Source of the DNA: Metaphire vulgaris
Taxonomy: Eukaryota > Annelida > Clitellata > Crassiclitellata > Megascolecidae
Reading direction: 5' to 3'
NCBI GenBank assembly: GCA_018105865.1
Contig: CM030849.1
Coordinates: 2,978,513 to 3,042,512, forward strand
Length of the DNA stretch: 64,000 nucleotides
Of this stretch, positions 12,461 through 22,313 are shown piece by piece; position 1 is the stretch's first letter; every line of letters starts with the position of its first letter. The position numbers and the translations under genes are program-made. The notes beneath the pieces are model-generated. The model did not search any database, had not been told where the DNA came from, and was given only the letters and a program-made list of their open reading frames with translations.

Positions 12461-13398
12461 GAGTGTTGTTTGGTCGTTGGCCATCTGGACAGTCGATATA
12501 CTTACTGCGTCACGCTGATCGTAACACTTGAACACTGTGACATTATACGATGATCGTGCGAATTTCTAAGTTCGCACAGCACTTATTTGTCTGACGCGCA
12601 GTTGTGCTGCGCTTCTACAGCGGTGCTGTTTGTATGGCTGTACAAATTATTTTTGCTTTTCGTTTCACTGGACCAAGTTTGATGGATGGTTTGCGTTGTA
12701 CACGTGGCTGTTTTTTTTTTCTTGCATCTAAGTTACTGTTTGCACTTCAAACCACATGAACGATTGTAGACTTGACTGCTAACGACGCGTTTATTTTGGA
12801 TTTGGTTTGTACTTGGCATAGTTGTTAAGAAATACGATGTAATTATTAATATATTTTTACATGTTAGCACAAGCAAGGCTTATTTTTCAGAGTGATAGTG
12901 ATGGTTATTGGTTCAGGCCAGACAAATTGTATTAGTTTTTGGGTCATGTCGCAATTGTCTGTTGCAACAATTACTGATATTACATTGCTTGTTGCATTCC
13001 CTTGTGTTTTGTGTTGTTGTTGTTGTTGTTGTTACTTGTGCCAGCTGCTGATGAAGTTGATATTATTGATGCTAATTTTTGTTACAATTGGGATGTATTT
13101 TTCCCTGTTGAGGTACCTTCTCAAAAGAATAATGCCAGATTAGGTTGAAAGACTGTGGATCCAGGAATTAAGTTTGGGGGCACTTTGTGTTTGATTCCCC
13201 ATTCTCCCTCGCCCCACTTCTCCCGTGTGGATTGCGAGAATTATTGAAAGGGAAGAAAAGATAGCACTCGCTTATTTATACGTGACTTTATAACTTTTTG
13301 ACCTTTCACCTCGATGAAATGTTATCAAGCAAGATGTTTGGTTTGGGCTTGTGGACACATTCCTCTCTCTACTCCTGTAGGTTTGGTGTCCCGTCAAA

Positions 13399-13655
13399 TG
13401 CACGACCAACAATTGCGCGCCGACATTTGCTCGCTGACATTTACGCGCCGACATTTGCGTGATATTAGTTGATATAATTGGGGTTAGGGTCAGATTTAGG
13501 GTTAGATTTTGGGTTATGATTAAGACTATGGTTACTAAAGCACGGATAACTTTTAATTTATAGTGCAATTTTTATATTGGAGCGCAGTCATGCTTCGCTC
13601 GAAATACGCGCAAATGTCGGCTCGCATTTGTCGGCGCGCAAATGTTGGTCGCGCA
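13399..13655. mobile_element. Palindromic element with GCGCCGACATTTG arms and telomere-like loop
   Basis: The left arm CGACCAACAATTGCGCGCC is answered by the inverse GGCGCGCAAATGTTGGTCG near 13,632-13,650. Both arms contain repeated GCGCCGACATTTGC motifs. The loop (13,478-13,530) holds GGGTTAGGGTCAGATTTAGG-type sequence. Confidence 0.7.
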
Positions 13656-13766
13656 AATGTCGGTGAACCGTAGATCCGCACCACTCTCGTCACAGTTTGT
13701 ATTCAAGATAACAGAAAACTTATAGTCACCCAAACATATCTCTGCTCGCAGGATAAATTTTATGTA

Positions 13767-13846
13767 TACAGGGTGGCACAAAAAACCAGACTATATTAAA
13801 TGCCAAAACTAAATGTGACTATTTCGGTCTTTTGTGCCACCCTGTA
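13767..13846. mobile_element. Hairpin MITE (mariner-like), copy 3
   Basis: TA-flanked; CAGGGTGGCACAAAAAACC and TCTTTTGTGCCACCCTG ends, same family as 3582 and 5979, slightly diverged in the centre. Confidence 0.85.
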
Positions 13847-15022
13847 TTTCCTGAGCTTCCCATTAGCCACTCGTGAAAGCAAAGTTTGAATTTTTTTAAA
13901 TTTTAAGTAAAATAATGATGCGAATGCATTTTTCTCGTAGATCTTTGTGTCTGTCAAACATGGTATTCGCATATCTGTTATTGTAGTCTGTACTGGATTT
14001 AAAATTTTAGACGTAAAATTAAGATCAACTTTGAAATGTAGTGGTGGACAATATGCATTTCTGTGTTCAGTGGCTGTAACACTGTAGCAACAGCAACAAC
14101 AACAAGTATTTTAAGTGATGTTGATAATTGTAATGGAGAAAATGTGAAAACATGTTTGAAAATATTATGAGGAGCCTTAATTTTCTGAGAGGAGATGGTA
14201 TTTTTTGTTTAGTAATGTTGTAATTTTTGTATGCATTTGAGCTTTTGTAGTCCGTTATTCACAGCAAAATTGGTAATTGGATTACATAATTTAGCACTGA
14301 TTGGTTTGTTTGAAAATATGGTTTTGGCATTATATTGTTGCTTTCTTTAATACTGATTGGTTTAATAACTAGTCTATAATATAGCACTGGCTGTCAATTA
14401 ATATCACAGGCGCAAACTTCTATTAGGCATCTAAGTTCGACTCATTCTTAGAGCAATCAACTGACAAGACCAATATATTATTCAGTGACAGGACATTTTG
14501 CAACGATTTCTCAAAATTTACAATTAAAATGGAAAACAAAACTTGTAAAACACTTGAAAACAATTGTCAAAAGACAAAACATTTGTATTGAATATCTATG
14601 TACACTGTAAGTTGTTCACAATAATCAGCTAATTATAATTATTAATTATATTTGCTTGAAAATATCACGTCTGTTGAAAACGACGCAAACAAATCAAACC
14701 AATTAACAACAAATAAAATGATGTAAATTCGTCTCTGATTTAATTATCTTTAACCAGTTTGAACTTTTATTGAATCCAATGAGAAAATTTCACTGCACAT
14801 GAGAGGAATTCAATAGGTTTTCCCTTGTGTGAATTCTCGTGCGTCGATTTCGATGTCCCAACCGAGTAAATCTCAATCCACAAACAGAACATTTGTAGGG
14901 TCTCTCTCCAGTGTAATTCCTCTTGTGGCAAGTTCGACTACTTGGCTACTTATCATTATTTTTATAATATAGTATTGTATTATTACACTAGTATATTATA
15001 CTAATATACATTATTATTAAAC

Positions 15023-15385
15023 TGGCTCAAAATAACAGAACGCATTGAATATAAAATAATATCGATGACTTATAACTCACTTCATACATCAAAACCAGTC
15101 TACCTAAGAAATCTGATAATTCCACAACAACCTGGATCTACTAGATCCTCTTCACATGTAACTCTCCTTCGACCTCTGAATCAATCATCTCTCAAAATTT
15201 GCAATCGTGCTTTTTCATATGCGGCACCTGAGCTTTGGAACTCAATTCCAATATCCCTTCGCTGTCTACATCAAAGCCAAATAACAAACTCTGAGTCACA
15301 ATTTTCTCCCCTTCTTGCAACATCTCCTCATGTTTTTCTTTCTAAACTAAAATCATTTCTCTTTATAAAATCATTTCCTCCATAG
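15023..15385 (+). pseudogene. LINE reverse-transcriptase C-terminus (L2/CR1-like), 5' truncated
   Basis: The frame from 15,023 reads WLKITERIEYKIISMTYNSL, then PVYLRNLI, then AFSYAAPELWNSIP and LSKLKSFLF before a TAG. This order (WLP..RIEYK, YL..L, F...AP.LWN.LP, FK..LK..LF) is the usual end of L2/CR1/Jockey-type polymerases. A stretch ending in repeated ATTAC near 15,665 could be the 3' tail. No catalytic domain remains. Confidence 0.75.
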
Positions 15386-15469
15386 CTATAGCATCCTGCC
15401 CACTTGCCCTTTGATTAAAATGACCCTGGCATGAATGACCCACCTTTGGCTATAGCTACTTCATTTGAG

Positions 15470-15568
15470 ATTGAGCGCGTAGGAATAAGGAGCTACTTCG
15501 GTGCATCTTTTGAAAGCGCTTTAGAAATTAACGAGATTTTACTTACTTACTTACTTACTTATTATTAT
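15470..15568 (+). mobile_element. SINE-like 3' end with (CTTA)n tail, copy 1
   Basis: GGAATAAGGAGCTAC, AAGCGCTTTAGAAATTAA and GAGATTTTACTTACTTACTT follow in order. The same order occurs at 59,815-59,933 and, inverted, at 54,531-54,640, defining a dispersed short retroposon family. Confidence 0.6.
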
Positions 15569-15985
15569 TATATACTATTACATACTGTTATGTTCTTTTA
15601 ATACTTTTAGTATAATGTACTCTGTTATGTTGCATGTAAACACTGTTGAGTTGAAATAAATCCATTATTACATTACATTATTATTAATTATTATTCGAGA
15701 CCGCAGGATCCCCAAAGTCGACTCATACGTACTCGCTAGAGGGGGTGGTAAAATGAGCAGTTTCAAAATGCTGTGGTAAGTCAAGCAGGTACGCTGCGCG
15801 ATACATTAACCCCTTATCCGTGGCATTGCAAGCCTGGCTGAGGGTTGTAGAAACGGAGATCAGCGCCGACCTATGAGCCCGTGAGGCTCGGGAATGACTG
15901 ACCTTTTTGACTTGACCTGGCACTCTAGACTCAAATGACTTTCTGCGGGTTAATCTGGCCTTGATTTGGACATTGGGCAAGAGGG

Positions 15986-16280
15986 CAGTGGCGGCTCCAG
16001 GATTTCTTGATGGAAGGGGATGAAATGAATTCATAGGAAGTTGGTGGAAGGGGGGGATGAAAAGAGAAGGGAAAATCAATAAACTTTGCCGAAAAAGAAA
16101 AAGGCTGACAAGCAAAAAAGACAATTTTCCCGAATTTTTACTAGACTTTTACCGAAAAATTGGTTGAAAAGCAAGAAAGGTCATCCGCAGTTTTTCCCGT
16201 AATTTTACCATTTTATCCAAAATGTCTGACAAAGCAACAAAGTCCGGTGAGGGGATCCATCCCCACTCATCTCCGCGTAC
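15986..16280 (+). mobile_element. Non-autonomous hAT-like element (CAGTGGCGG family), right end lost
   Basis: Starts CAGTGGCGGCTCCAGGATTT and carries the family's internal TGACAAGCAAAAAAG motif and GGGGATCCATCCCCACTCAT near its end. The CCGCCACTG terminus seen in the copy at 31,831 is absent. The preceding 180 bp contain SINE-like sequence (GGAGATCAGCGCCGACC, about 15,855) also seen near 52,725. Confidence 0.6.
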
Positions 16281-16673
16281 CAACGATAATATGGCGTTAT
16301 AGGAGTCCTTTGTTTTGGACGTGCACTAAAGTTTAACGGCGCTTGCGAAATTATAGTAAGAGGACTTCGGTTGTGTATGGAGGTTGTGACTGCAGTTGAG
16401 TGGATGGAAAACTGATGTGCCAGTAAAACTCTCGCCTCCCTATATTCATTTCAATTGATTTTTGGATACACCTTGAACACGTTGATGCAACAGCTGTTGT
16501 AGGATTGAATCACAATGCACCAGTTTCAAAGCAGACTTTCAGAATGTCAACTAGTAGGCCTAAAAACATTAATGTGACCACGCATAACATTATATAGCAC
16601 ACACATCATCGATTTCAGTCAACTTTAGACAAAAACGCGTGACGATATCACTTTTAAGATACAAATTACAGCA

Positions 16674-16822
<149 letters not shown>

Positions 16823-17289
16823 TAGATGCGATAAGTTTATATGCACTGTAACACTGTGTCACATTTTAAATATCAATTTAATTTCAACAAATTTTATTCA
16901 AAATTTATAACAGGCCCATTTTATCTACAGCATATATTTAATCTATTCTACGTAAAATATGCAAATTTCAACAGAATCAGTTGTACAGTTTAAGAGATAT
17001 AATTTTTTTTAATTGAATCGAAAAATGCAAGTTTTTACAATATGAAGTTGTATGCATCTGTAGTAGGCCTCTATATATACGCTGCACTGTATAATCCGAA
17101 TCTTTGAGATGATATTATATTCTTGACCTTGTCATGCGTTCTAGGGTTAAAGTTTAAAATGAATCAAATTAAAATGAATCAAAAAGAAGTCGAGATGTTT
17201 GATCAGTGATACGCTATAGTACGTAAAATCGAAAATGGTAATATTATTGTGTTAAATGATCGTAGATATAAATACGAAAAACCCGATTA

Positions 17290-17642
17290 GGGGTCGTCCA
17301 TAAATTACGTCACGCGAATTTGACACTTTTTGACCCCCCCCCCACGTAACGCGGTCACAAAACGTCGGACCCCCTAAAATATGACGTCACAACGGGCCGA
17401 ACCCCTCCCCCATTTTCGTCTTCCGAAAAGTCTTGACAAACAAAAAAGGCCATCCTTGTATTTTTTTCTTCTCCAAAATCCCTGACAAGCAAAAAAGGTC
17501 AAAGGTCATGACCTAAATTTTAGAGGTCAAGGCCTAAAAAAATTTGCGTGACGTCACATTTACGGAACCCCCACCCCCGTCGTTACACTTCGTCACAAAT
17601 GGCCGGATCCCCAACCGCGTGACGTAATTTATGGACGACCCC
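17290..17642. mobile_element. Harbinger-like MITE with TTA target duplication
   Basis: Ends GGGGTCGTCCATAAATTAC and GTAATTTATGGACGACCCC are perfect inverses, and both are flanked by TTA. A 3-bp TTA duplication is the PIF/Harbinger signature. The interior is GC-rich with CCCCC runs and two TGACAARCAAAAAAGG motifs. It ends 40 bp from the ISL2EU-type transposon. Confidence 0.85.
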
Positions 17643-17681
17643 TTAGCTGAATAATAAATACGCACTAAATAACAGTCTGCG

Positions 17682-17749
17682 TATAGAGATCTTGCAAAAT
17701 CTCGTTGGTTGTCACGTGATCAGTGTTTATGCCGCCATGATGTTTGGCA
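17682..17749 (+). repeat. Left TIR of the ISL2EU-type element
   Basis: Contains TATAGAGATCTT and, 46 bp further in, TATGCCGCC followed by ATGATGTTTGGCA. The inverse at the right end is TATAGAGGTCTT and TATGCCGCC/ATGTTGTTTGGCA. The inner block includes TGTTTGGCA (a GGCA core as bound by some THAP domains) and, read on the other strand, ATGGCGGC, similar to a YY1 core. An ATGATG inside the block opens a short upstream ORF (MMFGKISQ...) whose stop overlaps the start codon of the nuclease gene. Confidence 0.75.
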
Positions 17750-17777
17750 AAATAAGTCAGCTGAGGCTACTTGCGCA

Positions 17778-19696
17778 ATGAATATGGAGAAGGCAGCAAG
17801 CGGTAGTTTTATTTTTTCTCTTGAAACTCAACATTTGAAGGGTCAAGTTAAAAATAGATATTTGCAAAAAGTTAATAATTTGCTACTGTCGGCCGATCCG
17901 TATTGTTTACCATGGGCGATGTTTAAATCACTGCAGTGTAGTTCGATCGACGAATTGCCTCAATTGGAGTATGCGGATATTTATAACTATCTGGTAAACA
18001 AAACGAGTGTTTACAGTTCCGATGCGCTGAAGGCGTATAAAAGTTTAGAAGGCTACAAATATTTTGTCGCTGGATGGGTACAGCAAATTGGAGTGAAGGC
18101 GTTGCCCGAACGAAAGGCGTTCTTATTGCGGGCGAAGATTTTGCATTCTCAGGCTTTGTCATCAACGCCACTCTGTGCATGGATTGCTATAGAATCAAAC
18201 GGCTTGGTCACTTGTGGTCACTGTACTTGCATGGCAGGATTAGGAGAGGCCTGCTCTCACATTGCTGCCACCTTGTTTGCAACTGAGGCTGCAGTACGTA
18301 TGAGAGCTTCCATTGCCTGTACATCAATTCCATGCGAGTGGGCAAAACCTTCAGCAGCCTGTGTTCCTTATGCAGAAGGCAGTGCCATAGAGTTTGTTAG
18401 TCCATTACAAAAACGGAAGAACAGCGAAAACCACGAGAACCACAATGAGTGTGAGAGGACACCCAAAGCCAAGAAAATTATCGCAGCACCAACTGCTGAT
18501 GATAACAATAATCTTTACGCAGCAGTGCATGCTACCGGAGTGAAGTCAGCTGTCTTGTCGCTTTTGAACACATATTCAGCAGAGTACATCCCCCGATCTG
18601 TTCAGTTGAAATTGCCATCACCACTTTTGGATCTCTTTAATCCATCATTCAAACTTCTCGCTGATGAACAGCTGCTCGACAAATGCGAAGAAGTCTTTAA
18701 GAATATGCACATCAGTCCAGAAGAAGCAGCACTCATTGAATCAGAGACACGGAAACAAACAGCAAGTCGCATTTGGTTCCAGCAAAGATCTGGTCGTATA
18801 ACTGCTTCACATTTCAAGGCAGCAGCTCACACAAAGCTTGTCAAGCCTTCAATGAGCCTTATCAAAGCGATCTGTTACCCGAAAGCAGTGAAATTTTCCA
18901 CAGCTGCAACAAGATGGGGTTGTGAACACGAAAAGATTGCCCGTGCAAAATATGTGTCAACCAATGCAGCTCAGCACAGCAATGTCTCAGTGGCTGACTG
19001 CGGTTTCTTCATCAGTACAGTACATACACACTTAGGAGCATCACCAGATGGGGTTGTTTTTCATGCGACTGCTGTGGACGCGGCATTGTTGAAATCAAAT
19101 GTCCTTACTGCAAGAAGGACTCCAGTATCGAGACTGCTGCCGATGATAAATCTTTTTGGCTTGAGAAAAGGGAAACTGGCATCATGACTTTACGTCGCAA
19201 TCATCAGTATTATTATCAAGTACAACTTCAACTGTTTGTGACATCAACATCGTACTGCGATTTTGAGGTGTACACTGAAGGCGAATCAACGCAGCTGTTT
19301 GTTGAGAGGATTTATCCAGCAATGGCATTCCTGTTACCTGTGCTGGAGACAGTAAAGTTGTTCTACGTTCATGTCATATTGGCCGAGTTATTGGCTCATC
19401 GCTATACTGAATTGGTTGAATCCACAAAGAGTAAGCTGGCCACGTTTTCAGCGTGTACCAATGCGGATGTGGACAGTAATTCTGGGAAACATAATAACGA
19501 ACAGGAATCGAAGCTGTGGTGTTACTGTCAATCTGCAAACTGTGATGGGCCCATGATTCTGTGCCAGTCTGGTTTCTGCACAAGGCTAAAGTTCCATCAG
19601 ACCTGTTTGGGGTTAAAAACAAAGCCTAGAAGGCAGTGGTCATGTCCAGATTGCAGGAAGCTGGCAAAAATGAAGTTGCCTAATTTTACTAACTAA
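17778..19696 (+). pseudogene. SWIM / YqaJ nuclease / PHD-finger transposon protein (one frameshift)
   Basis: Second protein of the ISL2EU-type element. The start chosen is ATG at 17,778 (MNMEKAASG); upstream in-frame codons lie inside the TIR. In order: a SWIM zinc finger (CTCMAGLGEACSHI, about residues 150-165), a lysine-rich linker, a YqaJ/RecB-like nuclease domain (RIWFQQRSGRITASHFK, WGCEHEKIARAKY, GASPDGVV), then, after a frame change near 19,068, the rest of the nuclease core (IVEIKCPYCKK, HQYYYQVQLQLF), and a C-terminal PHD finger (WCYCQSANCDGPMILC, FHQTCLGL, WSCPDC; 19,517-19,665). The predicted catalytic acidic residues and lysine (D of SPDGV, E and K of EIK) are present but in different frames. 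Shift is equivalent to one base lost or two gained. YqaJ domains act on DNA ends; the role in transposition is unproven. Confidence 0.85.
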
Positions 19697-20543
19697 CAAT
19701 GATATATTAGTTAACTGAAACTGAATAGAAACTGAAATTATTTTAAAACACTTAACTGAAACTGAAATTATTTCCAAAACTGAAACTGAATAGAAACTGA
19801 AATTGGCAACCCTAAAACTGAAACTGATTAAATACTAAAATTATTTTCAAAATGGAAATTGTAGCCATATACCTAAAACAATTTTAAAGGTCTTTTTGAA
19901 TTTAAATACACAACTTACCTGTTGAGCCACCAAAACACTATAAAGAAGTGATTCTCAAAGCAAGGAGAATAGTTGGACAATTGAGAAAGTCATCTGTTTT
20001 GGTGGAAAAAATGGTTGCAAAAAGTGGTAGACAGGTGATTTCAAATTGCACAACGAGGTGGAATAGTCCTTATTAAATGGGAATGAGGCTATTTAGTGGT
20101 TCAAAAAATGCCATGGGCTTATTGATATAGGTTTTCACAAGTCACTTTGCTTCAGTTCTTGATCCACAGTCATTTCAATTTAATCAAAGTCATACATAAC
20201 AAGTCAGGTAAAGTAATGTTACCTCTGCCTGTGTTGCCATCTGCACTGATGCGCTTCAAGTTTCCAAAACTGAAATATCACTTCTAACTAACTTTACACA
20301 CATATTGATTTTTTTTGAATTGTTATCTAATTTCTTTTTTAAAAATTTCACAATATAGTTTACACTCGGCATGACCTCACTATTATATATTCATGTACAG
20401 TCAGAATACAGGCTGTGGAATGTGTCCTGCTACTTGGGCTCTTAATGTGTTTTACATGATTTTATTTCATTATGTGCAATTTTTAATGTCATGGTGTAAG
20501 ATGTAGAAACTATTTGCCATTACTTCATTACTGCACGTATGAA
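19697..20543. other. 3' flank of the nuclease gene
   Basis: AT-rich with imperfect repeats of ACTGAAACTGAAATTATTT (19,715-19,865). No coding sequence recognised. Similar ACTGAAAC or its inverse TTTCAGTTTCAG repeats occur at 3,385-3,500 and 7,290-7,370. Confidence 0.5.
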
Positions 20544-20551
20544 TTAAACAA

Positions 20552-21453
20552 CAGTGATGGGTAATTGCCTTTTTTGATCTAATTAATTAGAATTAGAATT
20601 AGTTAAAATTTTACAATTAGAATTAGAATTAGAATTAGCAAAATTACACAACTAATTAATTAGAATTAGAATTAGATACCTTCTAATTTAATTAGAATTA
20701 GCAATTAGAAGTGCAGTGATAAAAATTGCGATGCAGTTTAATGTAACGACAAAAATTAATTTCATCCTCCGTAATCTAGATTATATCAGAATTGCATTTT
20801 GCAAGTATAAGTGACTCAAACAAAGTATCATCTAATCGATTTCTCCTATCATTAAGAATAAATCCAGCTGCACTAAATGATCTTTCAATAGCAGCAGATG
20901 TGTCCGGTATAATATGATGCTGCAAATGCAACTGGTATAAACAGGGAAAGTGCAATTTATGGTCCTCCCAAAAAGAAATACAATTAGTGTTCATATTGGT
21001 TGAAGTATCTAAGTAACTTTGGAGCTCTTCAGTTTCTGTTGATTTCAGTAAAGTTTCTTCGTTTATTCCATATATCGAAGTAGGTCGTTGTGGGACTTAA
21101 TTTGAGGTGTGACTGATTTGTCATTGTCCATAGCTGGTGTAAAAGGTGCATTGCTTATCTGCTTTGAGAATGAATTTAGTATACTTGAAGTTTAATTTGT
21201 CCTTGAACAAAACATCCTTCCTCAGAACTCTCTATCCACTTGAGTTTCGATCGTGGTTCCAAAGCATTTGACACAAGCAAGTGTGCTAATTAGGCAACTA
21301 ATTGTTATTTTCAATTACAATTAGCAAGCTATTCATTAGAATTAGAATTAGAATTAGCAAAATTTTTGAAGTAATTGATTAGAATTAGAATTAGACAGAT
21401 AGCTAATTCATTAGCTAATTAATTAGAATTAGAAATTCAATTACCCATCACTG
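20552..21453. mobile_element. Nested 902-bp hAT element with perfect target duplication
   Basis: TIRs CAGTGATGGGTAATTG and CAATTACCCATCACTG are perfect 16-bp inverses. The flanking 8 bp TTAAACAA occurs at 20,544-20,551 and 21,454-21,461. CAGTGATGG ends and an 8-bp duplication define a hAT. Subterminal arrays of TTAGAATTAGAATTAG lie inside both ends. Only the C-terminus of the transposase remains, so it is an internal-deletion derivative. It inserted between the two 3' ends of the ISL2EU-type genes, so it is the younger element. Confidence 0.95.
20776..20994 (-). pseudogene. hAT transposase C-terminal (dimerisation) fragment
   Basis: The minus-strand translation contains IPDTSAAIERSFSAAGFIL, RRNRLDDTLFESLIL and a short tail before the stop. 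This is the conserved hAT dimerisation region (A.ER.FS.AG......RN.L). No DDE part is present in the element. It lies wholly within the nested hAT. Confidence 0.9.
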
Positions 21454-22130
21454 TTAAACAATATAATTGTTAAACTAATGTATTATCTTCAACATGTAGA
21501 TTGTCAGCAGGAAAAGAAAATATATTATATATATATATATAACTTTATTTGCAAATGCAGACAACATAAGTACAAACATAACTCTTAACTAACAACTACA
21601 CACTCCACTATTATATAGTTGACAAAATACAGTGGTTTCTTAGAGAACCGAAATATAAGAGTGTTGACGATTCTTTACAGTATCATGTATTGAATGCATT
21701 CCAAGCATTCAATGAATACAGTCAATCATTACTTTATCATGTACATCAAAGATTTTGCATACAACCTGCTGTACTAGATGATTCAAGTATTTAAAGTGCT
21801 CTTGTTCGGGCAAGTGGCTTCAGTAGCATATAATATAATAGGTAAACAATACGATTGGAGTAAGTCAACACATATCAACTCAGAGGAAGAGGATTTGCTC
21901 TTGCTGTACAAGTTATTGCATAACATCTACCAATTCTCAAGGCCTACTGTACACAATAAAATTTTCATTAATTAGCCTTAGCTTATCCAGATCAATAGAA
22001 GAAAGCCAGTGTTCCTGTATATACCGGGTACACAACGTCATTTTTCTGCAATAATTCTAATAAATAAAGTAACCCTTGATTTAAACAATGCAATTTGTAA
22101 GTAAAAAGTTTTAAATAATTATGACCAGTC

Positions 22131-22300
22131 CAGAGATGGGCACAATTAGACAAAAATCTAATCAATTAGAATTAGAATTAGTTGCTGCTAGCACCTAACT
22201 GATTAGCAGTAATATTAGTTCTACACTTTGTTCAATTCATTAGAATTAGCATTAGCTGCTGTCTAATCAATGAAGGCACTAAATTATTAATCTGTATTGT
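22131..22300 (+). mobile_element. Single end of a second hAT-like element
   Basis: CAGAGATGGGCACAATTAG is followed by ATTAGAATTAGAATTAG subterminal repeats like those of the hAT at 20,552. No matching inverted end is seen before the transposase gene begins, so only one terminus survives. Confidence 0.5.
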
Positions 22301-22313
22301 TTAACCAAAAGCA

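Larger units (their letters stand above)
12461..15022. other. MROH1 3' UTR and intergenic sequence, no gene seen
   Basis: Downstream of the MROH1 stop I find no conserved coding sequence. It contains a TTG-rich run (13,014-13,033), a palindromic element (13,399-13,655), a mariner-like hairpin (13,767-13,846) and otherwise AT-rich unique sequence. A possible polyadenylation signal AATAAA is near 14,711, which would imply a 2.2-kb UTR; this is weak. Confidence 0.5.

Noticed and set aside
17923..18180. Minus-strand ORFs inside the nuclease gene
   Set aside because: Shadows of the SWIM/YqaJ coding frame; no independent motif.
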